A DNA stretch of 64,000 bases, from positions 62,001 to 126,000 of the forward strand of contig NZ_BDBE01000021.1 in NCBI RefSeq assembly GCF_001612825.1. Reading direction: 5' to 3'. Position numbers and translations under genes: made by a program. Source of the DNA: Nocardia caishijiensis NBRC 108228. GTDB lineage: Bacteria; Actinomycetota; Actinomycetes; Mycobacteriales; Mycobacteriaceae. Position 1 is the stretch's first letter; every line of letters begins with the position of its first letter. The notes below the pieces were generated by a model that saw only the letters and a program-made list of their open reading frames with translations, was not told where the DNA came from and made no database searches. Of this stretch, positions 57,559 through 64,000 are shown piece after piece.

Positions 57559-58608
57559 TCATCGAGTTTTCATCGAGCCGATGGCGAGGGCGCCGTCGGA
57601 ACCCGCTGCGGAGGTATTTGCCCGTTCCACCGGAATTATCTCGGGCAAGGGTCCCGATTCCGCCTCGGCGGCGATGGTCGCGGGCGCGTCGGGCAGATCG
57701 TCGAGGAAATCGACGGTCGGGGTGAAGAACAGAGTGCCGGTGACCGCGACCGAGAAATCGAGGATGCGGTCGTAGGCGGCTTCGGAGGTGCCGAGGAACA
57801 TGCGCTCGAGCATCCGCTCGGTGACGCTCGGGGTGGCGGCGTAGGCGACGTAGTAGGTGCCGAACTCGCCGTCGGCGACCGAGCCGAAAGGCATGTTGGC
57901 ACGGACGATCTGGCGCTCGGTGCCGTCGTCGTCGACGATGGTGTTCACCGCCACATGCGAATCGGCGGGCTTCACGTCGTCGGGCAGTTCGTAGTCGCCG
58001 AGCTTGGTGCGCCCGATCACCCGTTCCTGTTCCTCGATCGACAGCGCGTTCCACTGGTCGAGCGGGTGGGTGTACTTCTGCACGATCACGTAACTGCCCC
58101 CGGTGAATTCGGGGTCATCGGCGCCGATCAGGGCGGCGGCCGCCGCGGCACCACCCTCGGGGTTCTCCGTGCCGTCGACGAAGCCGAGCAGATCGCGCTG
58201 TTCGAAGTAGCGGAACCCGACCACCTCGTCGACGACCGTCGCCGCGCCACGCAGCCGTTCGGCGATCACCATGCCCAATTCGAAACACGGGCCCTGGGTT
58301 TCGGCGCGGATGTGGAACAGCAGGTCGCCCGGGGTGGCGGGGGCGCTGTGCACCGGACCGGTGTAGCCAGGGAACTCGTGCAGCTCAGCGGGTTTCGGCC
58401 CATCGAACAGACGGTCCCACGCGGCGGAACCGATCGAGGTGATGCAACTCAGGCCCTCGCCGGGCACCCGGAATCCGACCGATCGCCGTAAACCGTTGAT
58501 ATCGGCGAGCACATCGCGCACCACCGATTCGCCGCCCTCGTCGATGGTGACGACGAGGAAGAGCGCGGCAGGCGACAGTGGATCGAGAATCGGTTGTGGC
58601 TCACCCAT
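57559..58608 (-). CDS. DyP-type heme peroxidase, encapsulin cargo
   Basis: 349 residues from ATG 58608. It has the DyP GxxDG motif (GFVDGTENPEG), the proximal histidine region ADSHVAVNT, and the distal arginine in RQIVRANMPFG. The enzyme oxidises dyes and phenols, and possibly protects against oxidants, with hydrogen peroxide. The C-terminal 30-40 residues are a flexible Ala/Pro linker ending DGALAIGSMKTR, which matches the encapsulin-targeting peptide (LxIGSxK type) of DyP cargo. Operon: cupin gene 34 bases before, encapsulin 14 bases after. Confidence 0.96.
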   Translation of the reverse strand: MGEPQPILDPLSPAALFLVVTIDEGGESVVRDVLADINGLRRSVGFRVPGEGLSCITSIGSAAWDRLFDGPKPAELHEFPGYTGPVHSAPATPGDLLFHIRAETQGPCFELGMVIAERLRGAATVVDEVVGFRYFEQRDLLGFVDGTENPEGGAAAAAALIGADDPEFTGGSYVIVQKYTHPLDQWNALSIEEQERVIGRTKLGDYELPDDVKPADSHVAVNTIVDDDGTERQIVRANMPFGSVADGEFGTYYVAYAATPSVTERMLERMFLGTSEAAYDRILDFSVAVTGTLFFTPTVDFLDDLPDAPATIAAEAESGPLPEIIPVERANTSAAGSDGALAIGSMKTR

Positions 58609-58617
58609 GGCGTCAAG

Positions 58618-58643
58618 AGTACGACGCCGTACCGACAGGTACT
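58618..58643. promoter_or_regulatory. Nested dyad between cupin and DyP genes
   Basis: AGTAC and GTACT frame a 26-bp region that holds two overlapping palindromes (GTACG-ACGC-CGTAC and GTACC-GACA-GGTAC, read on the plus strand). It ends at the cupin stop and lies ten bases before the DyP start, leaving little room for a ribosome site. It may be an internal operator or an mRNA hairpin controlling DyP translation. Confidence 0.4.
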
Positions 58644-58969
58644 TATTTGGCGACGGTGAGCAGGAAGGTCACGTCGTCGATGGCTTTGACGCTGTGGCGG
58701 GCGCGCGGAACCACGATCAGATCGCCCGCCGAACCCTTCCACTCGTCGGTGCCCGCGATGAGCACCAGCGTGCCGGTGAGGACCTGGATCGTGGCATCGC
58801 CCGCGTTGTCGTGTTCGGCCAGGCTCTGCCCTTCGGCCAGCGCGACGACGGTCTGACGCAGGGCGTGGGTGTGGCCGCCGATCAGGGTTTGCGAACTCCG
58901 GCCACTCGTCGAGGTGGCCGCCAGCTTCAACTGTTGACGGGCCACCGCGGTCAGCGATTTCTTGTCCAT
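58643..58969 (-). CDS. Small cupin-domain protein
   Basis: 108 residues. A single cupin barrel is visible: HTHALRQTVVALAEGQSLAEHDNAGDATIQVLTG with the first metal-binding histidines, and GDLIVVPRARHSVKAIDDVTFLLTV with the second motif. It is probably a small cytoplasmic metal-binding or sensor protein. It is first in the series cupin, DyP, encapsulin, membrane protein, so it may tune or serve the peroxidase compartment; that link is by position. Confidence 0.8.
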   Translation of the reverse strand: MDKKSLTAVARQQLKLAATSTSGRSSQTLIGGHTHALRQTVVALAEGQSLAEHDNAGDATIQVLTGTLVLIAGTDEWKGSAGDLIVVPRARHSVKAIDDVTFLLTVAK

Positions 58970-59031
58970 GGGAACGCGCCTTTCGCAGGCTTCTCGCGGG
59001 CAGGTCTTCGCCTGGGAGTATGCCCGACATC

Positions 59032-59049
59032 ACACCCGCGCTCGGGTGT
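59032..59049. terminator. Short hairpin after folA
   Basis: ACACCCG-CGCT-CGGGTGT, a perfect 7-bp stem 28 bases after the folA stop, followed on the plus strand by TTTTG. The T-run is on the strand opposite to folA transcription, so as a terminator for thyA-folA it would rely on the stem only. It separates that operon from the cupin series. Confidence 0.45.
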
Positions 59050-59076
59050 TTTGCCGCGACCGTTAGCGACGTGTTG

Positions 59077-59565
59077 TCAGTGCCGGGTGTAGCGGCGAAT
59101 GCGGTAGCGCAGGCCGTTTTTCGCGGTGCGCCACGGGGTGTCCGGTGCCTGCCATTCCGGGCCGATGACCGGGGCGAAGGCATCACCGGCCACCGTCGTG
59201 TCGATCTCGGTGACCAGCAGGGTGGTCGCCGACGGCAGCGCCTGGCGGTAGATCTCGCCGCCACCGGCGATCCAGGTATCGGCCGTGCCGGTCATGGCAA
59301 GCGCGTCGGGCAGCGAGGCGGCGCGTTCGGCGCCCTCGTCCGCCCAGTCGGGCTGACGGGTGACGACGATATTGCGTCGCCCGGCCAGCGGCCGGAAGGC
59401 GGCGGGCAGGGAGTCCCAGGTGCGCCTGCCCATGATCACCGGATGGCCGGTGGTGGTCTCCCGGAAATTGACCATGTCCTCGGGCAGGCGCCAGGGGATG
59501 GTGTTGTCCACACCGATCACGCCGTCGTTGGCCTGCGCCCAGATGAGGCCGATCACCCGACTCAC
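59077..59565 (-). CDS. folA: Dihydrofolate reductase
   Basis: 162 residues from GTG 59565, whose first bases overlap the thyA stop (GTGA). DHFR marks: [31 protein letters not shown] with the acidic active-site residue, [21 protein letters not shown] for NADPH, and [15 protein letters not shown]. It reduces dihydrofolate made by the neighbouring thymidylate synthase back to tetrahydrofolate, so the pair forms a closed cycle in dTMP synthesis. Confidence 0.97.
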   Translation of the reverse strand: MSRVIGLIWAQANDGVIGVDNTIPWRLPEDMVNFRETTTGHPVIMGRRTWDSLPAAFRPLAGRRNIVVTRQPDWADEGAERAASLPDALAMTGTADTWIAGGGEIYRQALPSATTLLVTEIDTTVAGDAFAPVIGPEWQAPDTPWRTAKNGLRYRIRRYTRH

Positions 59566-60365
59566 ACCGCCACCGGCGCCTTGATGGCCGGGTGGTGCTG
59601 GTAACCGGACAGCTCGATGTCGTCGTAGGCGTAGTCGAACAGGCTGGTGGCCGGGCGCAGGTGCAGGGTGGGGAAGGGATAGGGCGCGCGGGTGAGCTGT
59701 TCGCGCACCTGGTCGACGTGGTTGTCGTAGATGTGCACGTCGCCGCCGGTCCAGATGAACTCGCCCGGTTCCAGCTCGGTCTGCTGGGCGACCATCAGGG
59801 TGAGCAGGGCGTAGCTGGCGATGTTGAACGGCACACCGAGGAACAGGTCGGCGCTGCGCTGGTACAGCTGGCACGACAGCTTGCCGTCGGCCACATAGAA
59901 CTGGAAGAAGGCGTGGCAGGGGGCCAGCGCCATCTTGTCCAGGTCGGCCACGTTCCACGCCGACACGATCATCCGGCGCGAATCCGGATCGGTGCGCAGG
60001 GTGTGCAGGACCTGGGCGATCTGGTCGATGTGGGTGCCGTCGGGCGTTGGCCAGGAACGCCACTGCACGCCGTAGACCGGGCCGAGCTCGCCGTTCGCGT
60101 CGGCCCATTCGTCCCAGATGGTGACGCCGTGTTCGCGCAGCCACGAGACGTTGGAGTCGCCGCGCAGGAACCACAGCAATTCGTAGACGATGGACTTCAG
60201 GTGCACCCGCTTGGTGGTGACGAGCGGAAACGCCTCGGCCAGGTCGTAACGCAGCTGATGGCCGAAGATGCTCCGGGTGCCGGTGCCGGTCCGATCGGCT
60301 TTCGGCGTGCCGTGTTCGAGCACGCGCCGGAGCAGATCTTCGTACTGCGTATCAGGGGTGGCCAC
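59562..60365 (-). CDS. thyA: Thymidylate synthase
   Basis: 267 residues from GTG 60365 ([19 protein letters not shown]), chosen because it aligns with the usual start of the family; GTG 60392 would add nine residues. Marks: [71 protein letters not shown] with the catalytic cysteine, and [13 protein letters not shown]. It converts dUMP to dTMP with methylene-tetrahydrofolate. Translation is coupled to folA behind it. Confidence 0.98.
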   Translation of the reverse strand: MATPDTQYEDLLRRVLEHGTPKADRTGTGTRSIFGHQLRYDLAEAFPLVTTKRVHLKSIVYELLWFLRGDSNVSWLREHGVTIWDEWADANGELGPVYGVQWRSWPTPDGTHIDQIAQVLHTLRTDPDSRRMIVSAWNVADLDKMALAPCHAFFQFYVADGKLSCQLYQRSADLFLGVPFNIASYALLTLMVAQQTELEPGEFIWTGGDVHIYDNHVDQVREQLTRAPYPFPTLHLRPATSLFDYAYDDIELSGYQHHPAIKAPVAV

Positions 60366-60409
60366 GCCTGCCGAGTCTACTGCCGTGTGCACCTGGCAAG
60401 CTCTTCCGT

Positions 60410-61150
60410 ATGCGCAAGCTCTACGTGATCGGTATCGGTGCCGGTGACCCCGACCAGGTGACGATGCAGGCGGTCAAGGCCATGCGGCGGGCCGAGGTGT
60501 TCTTCGTGATCGGCAAGGGCGCCGAGAAGCGGGAACTCCTCGACGTGCGCACCGCGATCCTGCGCGAGTACGTCGAGGGCCCGCACCGGGTACTCGAGAT
60601 CGCCGACCCGCCCCGCGACCGCGCACCCGCCGACTACGCCGAGGTGGTGCGGGACTGGCACGAGCGGCGCGCCGTGCTGCTGGAGGAGGCGTTCGAACAG
60701 GTCGACGGCGACGGCGCGATCCTCGTCTGGGGCGATCCAGCGCTCTACGACAGCACCCTGCGCATGGTGGAGCGGGTACTCGACCGTGGTCGTGTGCGGT
60801 TCGACTACGAGGTGATTCCCGGCGTCACCAGCGTCGCGGCCCTGGCCGCCGCGCACCGGGTGGTACTGCATCGCATCGGTGAACCCGTGCACGTCACCAC
60901 GGGGCGCAAGCTGCGCGAAGACGGCCTCGGATCGGGTTCGACGGTGGTGATGCTCGATGGCGAATGCTCGTTCACCGAGGTGCCCGGCGACGATGTGCAC
61001 ATCTGGTGGGGTGCTTATCTCGGTATGCCCGACGAGATATTGATCGAAGGAAATCTGCGCGAGGTGGAGAAAACCATTCTCGAACGTCGGGCCGAATTGC
61101 GGGCGGAGAAAGGCTGGATCATGGACGTCTACCTGTTGCGGTCCGAATAG
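60410..61150 (+). CDS. cobF: Precorrin-6A synthase (deacetylating)
   Basis: 246 residues, starting ATG 60410, divergent from thyA with 44 bases between the starts. It is a SAM-dependent tetrapyrrole methylase: [23 protein letters not shown] at the N-terminus, [20 protein letters not shown] and the [15 protein letters not shown] segment. The shape and the C-terminal [13 protein letters not shown] match CobF, which methylates C1 of precorrin-5 with loss of acetate in aerobic cobalamin synthesis. No other cob gene is adjacent. The start lacks a clear Shine-Dalgarno sequence. Confidence 0.93.
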   Translation: MRKLYVIGIGAGDPDQVTMQAVKAMRRAEVFFVIGKGAEKRELLDVRTAILREYVEGPHRVLEIADPPRDRAPADYAEVVRDWHERRAVLLEEAFEQVDGDGAILVWGDPALYDSTLRMVERVLDRGRVRFDYEVIPGVTSVAALAAAHRVVLHRIGEPVHVTTGRKLREDGLGSGSTVVMLDGECSFTEVPGDDVHIWWGAYLGMPDEILIEGNLREVEKTILERRAELRAEKGWIMDVYLLRSE

Positions 61151-61151
61151 C

Positions 61152-61157
61152 TAGACT
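61152..61157 (+). promoter_or_regulatory. Possible -10 element for a leaderless Fpg/Nei message
   Basis: TAGACT lies 7 bases before GTG 61165, so transcription would begin at or next to the start codon, and no ribosome-binding site is present. Leaderless messages are common in actinobacteria. The -35 would lie inside the end of cobF. Confidence 0.4.
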
Positions 61158-61164
61158 GACCTTT

Positions 61165-62034
61165 GTGCCCGAGTTACCCGAGGTAGAGGCGTTGGCGCAG
61201 TTCCTCCGGGATCATGCGGTCGGTTCGGTGGTCGGTCGCGTCGACGTGGCCGCGCTGAGTGCGGTGAAGACGTTCGACCCACCGGTGACCGCGCTGTCCG
61301 GGCGGGATGTGACCGGTGCCGGGCGGTGGGGCAAGTTTCTCGGAATGGATTGTGGGGGGCTGTGGTTGATCACCCACCTGTCGCGCGGCGGCTGGTTGCG
61401 GTGGGTCGACGAACCGAATCCGTTGCCGCCCAAACCCGGTGGTAAAAGCCCGCTCGCGTTGCGCGTGCATTTCTTCACACCGGAGGGCGCGACACCGGCC
61501 ATCGATCTCACCGAAGCGGGAACCAAGAAACGCCTCGCGGTATACGTCGTGGCGGACCCGCAAGCGGTTCCGGGTATCGCCCGGCTCGGGCCCGACGCGC
61601 TCGCGGTGACCGAGGACGAATTCGCGGCCCTGCTGCACGGCACGTCGCAGCGCATCAAGACGGCCCTGGTGGATCAGACCCTGCTGGCTGGTATCGGTAA
61701 CGCCTACTCCGACGAAATACTGCACACCGCGCGCATTTCACCGTTCGCGAATACGAAAACGATGTCCGCCGACACTGTTTCGCAGTTGTACTCCGCGATG
61801 CGTTCGGTGTTGCTGGATGCCGTCGAGCGTTCGACCGGACAGGACGCGGCGCGGTTGAAGGGGGAGAAGCGCTCCGGTATGCGGGTGCACGCCAGGACGG
61901 GACAACCGTGTCCGGTGTGTGGCGACACAGTACGCGAAGTGTCCTACGCGGAGCGTTCCTTTCAGTACTGCCCGACCTGCCAGACCGGCGGCAAGGTGCT
62001 CGCCGACCGGCGGATGTCACGGTTGCTCAAGTAG
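61165..62034 (+). CDS. Fpg/Nei family DNA glycosylase-lyase
   Basis: 289 residues from GTG 61165, giving MPELPEVEAL so that Pro becomes the N-terminal nucleophile followed by the catalytic Glu. Other marks: LSRGGWLRW, TLLAGIGNAYSDEILHTARISP (helix-two-turn-helix) and a four-cysteine zinc finger CPVCGDTVREVSYAERSFQY with CPTCQTGGK. The enzyme removes oxidised bases from DNA and nicks the strand. The Fpg versus Nei branch is not certain; it is not the mutM-type gene next to rnc. It abuts the convergent oxidoreductase gene with no spacer. Confidence 0.92.
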   Translation: MPELPEVEALAQFLRDHAVGSVVGRVDVAALSAVKTFDPPVTALSGRDVTGAGRWGKFLGMDCGGLWLITHLSRGGWLRWVDEPNPLPPKPGGKSPLALRVHFFTPEGATPAIDLTEAGTKKRLAVYVVADPQAVPGIARLGPDALAVTEDEFAALLHGTSQRIKTALVDQTLLAGIGNAYSDEILHTARISPFANTKTMSADTVSQLYSAMRSVLLDAVERSTGQDAARLKGEKRSGMRVHARTGQPCPVCGDTVREVSYAERSFQYCPTCQTGGKVLADRRMSRLLK

Positions 62035-63468
62035 TCAGCGGTCCCGCCAGGCCTCCAGCAACCGCAGCCAGAATTCGCTGACCGTGGGAAACGCGGGCAC
62101 CGCGTGCCACAGCGTGTCCAGGGGCACCCGGCCGACCACCGCGATGGTCGCGGCGTGCAGGTGTTCGCCCATGTCGGGGCCGACGAAAGTGGCACCGAGT
62201 AGCCGGTTGTCGGTGGTGTCGACGACGAGCTTGGCGCGGCCGTGGAAATCGTCGCGCGACAGGGCCGAACCGGCCACGGCGATGTCCGATTCGACAGTGT
62301 CGACCGCGTATCCGGCCTCGCGGGCCTGCTGCTCGGTGAGGCCGACGGCGGCGAGTTCCGGTGCGGTGTAGACGACCTGGGGAATCTGCTCGTGGTCGGC
62401 GCTCGCGGTGTAGCGACTCCGGTCGAGCGGTTTTCCCTGTGCTCGCGCCGCGATGACGTCACCGCACACCCGCGCCTGGTATTTGCCCATGTGGGTCAGT
62501 GCCGCACGGTGATTCACATCGCCCACCGCGTACAGCCATTCGCCGGGCACATCGCGCACGGTCAGGTGGTCGTCGACGTCGAGGTAGCCCTCGGGCAGGC
62601 CGACGGTGTCGACGCCGAGGTCGCGGGTGGCGGGCGCGCGACCGGTCGCGACGACCAGTTCGTCCACCTCGAGTTCGCCGTTGTCGAGCACCAGCGTCAC
62701 CGGTCCGCCGTGGATCCGGCCGACACCGGTGTCGGCGGGGTCGCGGCGTGACACCATCAGCGGCTCGGTGTGCAGGCGGACCGCGACACCCTTGTCACGC
62801 AGGCCGCGCAGCACCAGGTCGGCGGCGAAGGGCTCAACTCGTGGCAGCAGTCGGTCGCCGCGCACCAGCAGGGTCACCTCGGCCGCGCCCAACTCGATCA
62901 GCCAGGTCGCGGTCTCGCACGCGACCACACCGCCGCCGATGATCGCCACCCGACGCGGGACGACCGTGAGGTTCGTGGCGTCACGTGAGGTCCAGGGCAG
63001 GGCATCGCGCAGACCCGTGGTGTCGGGAATCGCCGCCGTCGTTCCGGTGGCGATCACGACGGCGTGCCTGGCCCGCAGGCGCCGCACCCCGTCGTCGGTG
63101 TGCACCTCGACCAGGCGCTCCCCGGCGAGCCTGCCCGCGCCTCGGATCGGATCGATGCGGGCCGATTTCGCCCAGTCGACCTGGGAGGTGTCGTCGCGGT
63201 GGTGGACGAAGGCGTCGCGGCGCGCGAGCACGTCGGCCACCTGCGGACCGCTCGCCGTGAGCCCGGGCAATCCGGCGGCGAGGTCGAGCACCGCGCCCGT
63301 GCGCAGCAGCGCCTTGCTGGGGATGCACGCCCAATAGCTGCATTCGCCACCGAACAGTTCGCGCTCGACGAGCGCGGCGGTGCGGTCGCTGCCCGCGATG
63401 GCGTACGTGGCGGCGTTCTCGCCCGCCGGGCCGCCACCGATCACGATGACGTCGTACTCGTCGATCAC
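62035..63468 (-). CDS. FAD/NAD(P)-dependent disulfide oxidoreductase family protein (LpdA/mercuric reductase-like)
   Basis: 477 residues from GTG 63468, overlapping the stop of the DUF2630 gene (GTGA). It has an FAD-binding DVIVIGGGPAGENAATYA, the redox-active pair in GGECSYWACIPSKALL, an NAD(P)-binding RVAIIGGGVVACETATWL, an FAD-closing WLYAVGDVNHRAALTH, and the C-terminal HAVPAFPTVSE with the His-Glu pair. All catalytic parts are present. The family includes dihydrolipoamide dehydrogenases, mercuric reductases and quinone-reducing LpdA homologues. No partner complex genes are nearby, so the substrate is open. Confidence 0.9.
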   Translation of the reverse strand: MIDEYDVIVIGGGPAGENAATYAIAGSDRTAALVERELFGGECSYWACIPSKALLRTGAVLDLAAGLPGLTASGPQVADVLARRDAFVHHRDDTSQVDWAKSARIDPIRGAGRLAGERLVEVHTDDGVRRLRARHAVVIATGTTAAIPDTTGLRDALPWTSRDATNLTVVPRRVAIIGGGVVACETATWLIELGAAEVTLLVRGDRLLPRVEPFAADLVLRGLRDKGVAVRLHTEPLMVSRRDPADTGVGRIHGGPVTLVLDNGELEVDELVVATGRAPATRDLGVDTVGLPEGYLDVDDHLTVRDVPGEWLYAVGDVNHRAALTHMGKYQARVCGDVIAARAQGKPLDRSRYTASADHEQIPQVVYTAPELAAVGLTEQQAREAGYAVDTVESDIAVAGSALSRDDFHGRAKLVVDTTDNRLLGATFVGPDMGEHLHAATIAVVGRVPLDTLWHAVPAFPTVSEFWLRLLEAWRDR

Positions 63469-63710
63469 TGCAAGTAGCCCTCGACCTCACGGGGCGAACG
63501 CATCTGGGTGTCCTCGGGGGAGGCGTCGGCACCGGCGCGGGCCCGGCGCTGACGCAGCAGATCCCAGGCCTGGTCGAGCATCACCTCCAGCTCGGCGAGC
63601 TGCTTGCGCTCGGTGACCTGATCGATCTCGCCCGCCGTCGCCTTGGACCGCAGTTCGTGTTCTTCGTCGACCAGCTGCTTGATCTTGGCCAGGATGTCCT
63701 GATCGGTCAT
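63465..63710 (-). CDS. DUF2630 family small protein
   Basis: 81 residues from ATG 63710. It begins MTDQDILAKIKQLVDEEHEL, continues with an all-helical charged stretch (QVTERKQLAELEVMLDQAWDLLRQRRARA) and ends RSPREVEGYLQ. This is the DUF2630 pattern, a short actinobacterial protein of unknown role, probably a coiled coil. It overlaps the oxidoreductase start and is probably co-translated with it. Confidence 0.88.
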   Translation of the reverse strand: MTDQDILAKIKQLVDEEHELRSKATAGEIDQVTERKQLAELEVMLDQAWDLLRQRRARAGADASPEDTQMRSPREVEGYLQ

Positions 63711-63780
63711 GTGCTCACCACTTCGATGCTCGCAGGGGTAGTGCCGGACGAACCGCGACCCGCGCGGGTCGTGCTCCATG

Positions 63781-64000
63781 CTACGACCGCCCGGTGACAT
63801 CCGCGGCGAGACAGTCGGCCGCAATCGGTACCGCGCGGGCCAAATCCGTGCTGGTCAGGGCCGTGTAACCGAGGGCGACGCCGAATCTGTGCGGCGTGGC
63901 GAGATGATGGCGGGCCAGCCCGTCGAGCAGCACTCCGCGTACCCGGGCGGCCTCGACCGCGGCGGTCTCGGCGGCGGCGTCGGGCAGTTCGACGACCACG
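63781..64000 (-). CDS. C-terminal end of a MocR-type (GntR/aminotransferase-like) regulator, cut by the window
   Basis: Only the last 73 codons are inside the window. ELPDAAAETAAVEAARVRGVLLDGLARHHL, followed by GVALGYTALTSTDLARAV, matches the final small-domain segment of fold-type I aminotransferases in the MocR/PdxR group. A free-standing aminotransferase is the alternative. The frame is open to the right edge. Confidence 0.6.
   Translation of the reverse strand, partial: VVVELPDAAAETAAVEAARVRGVLLDGLARHHLATPHRFGVALGYTALTSTDLARAVPIAADCLAADVTGRS

Overview
The window is high-GC DNA with actinobacterial gene style: many GTG/TTG starts, 1-4 nt start/stop overlaps, ESX/type VII secretion substrates, an encapsulin/DyP pair, CobF and a DUF2630 protein. 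The gene set fits a mycolic-acid actinobacterium, most likely Nocardia or a close Rhodococcus relative. That placement is an inference from gene content. The two outer thirds are GC-rich and orderly. The middle (about 34.7-43 kb) is accessory DNA with clear local drops in GC.

1-34,698: the 3' part of one giant nonribosomal peptide synthetase gene, open at the left edge and read rightward. It holds nine complete A-PCP units with their condensation domains, two epimerization domains, and a last C domain followed by only the eroded first part of an adenylation domain. No thioesterase or reductase domain is visible. Specificity codes read by eye give Ser-Thr-X(D)-Ser-X-Ser-X-X-X(D) for this stretch. 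Short repeat elements sit in frame inside loops of the enzyme, in both orientations.

34.7-41.5 kb: an island of toxin-antitoxin and mobile DNA. It contains HicAB with a Uma2-type nuclease, a TetR/MDR-oxidoreductase pair with twin operators, a VapBC45-like pair, a frameshifted HigBA-like remnant, a low-GC DUF4291 gene, and an 892-bp IS5-type insertion sequence with a TTA target duplication. 41.6-48.5 kb (read leftward): a four-gene polymorphic-toxin operon made of an SseB-like protein, a WXG/ESX-like protein, a 1,765-aa T7SS-exported RHS protein with an unassigned C-terminal toxin, and an unassigned small protein placed as its immunity factor.

48.6-64 kb: mostly housekeeping and metabolic genes. 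These are a CGNR zinc-finger regulator divergent from a Rid-family protein; a permease, two urea-carboxylase-associated proteins and a stand-alone carboxyltransferase half of a urea/guanidine carboxylase, with a divergent TetR regulator; a cupin, DyP peroxidase, encapsulin and membrane PH-like protein cluster; thyA-folA; cobF; an Fpg/Nei glycosylase; a flavin disulfide oxidoreductase with DUF2630; and the C-terminal end of a MocR-type regulator cut by the right edge.
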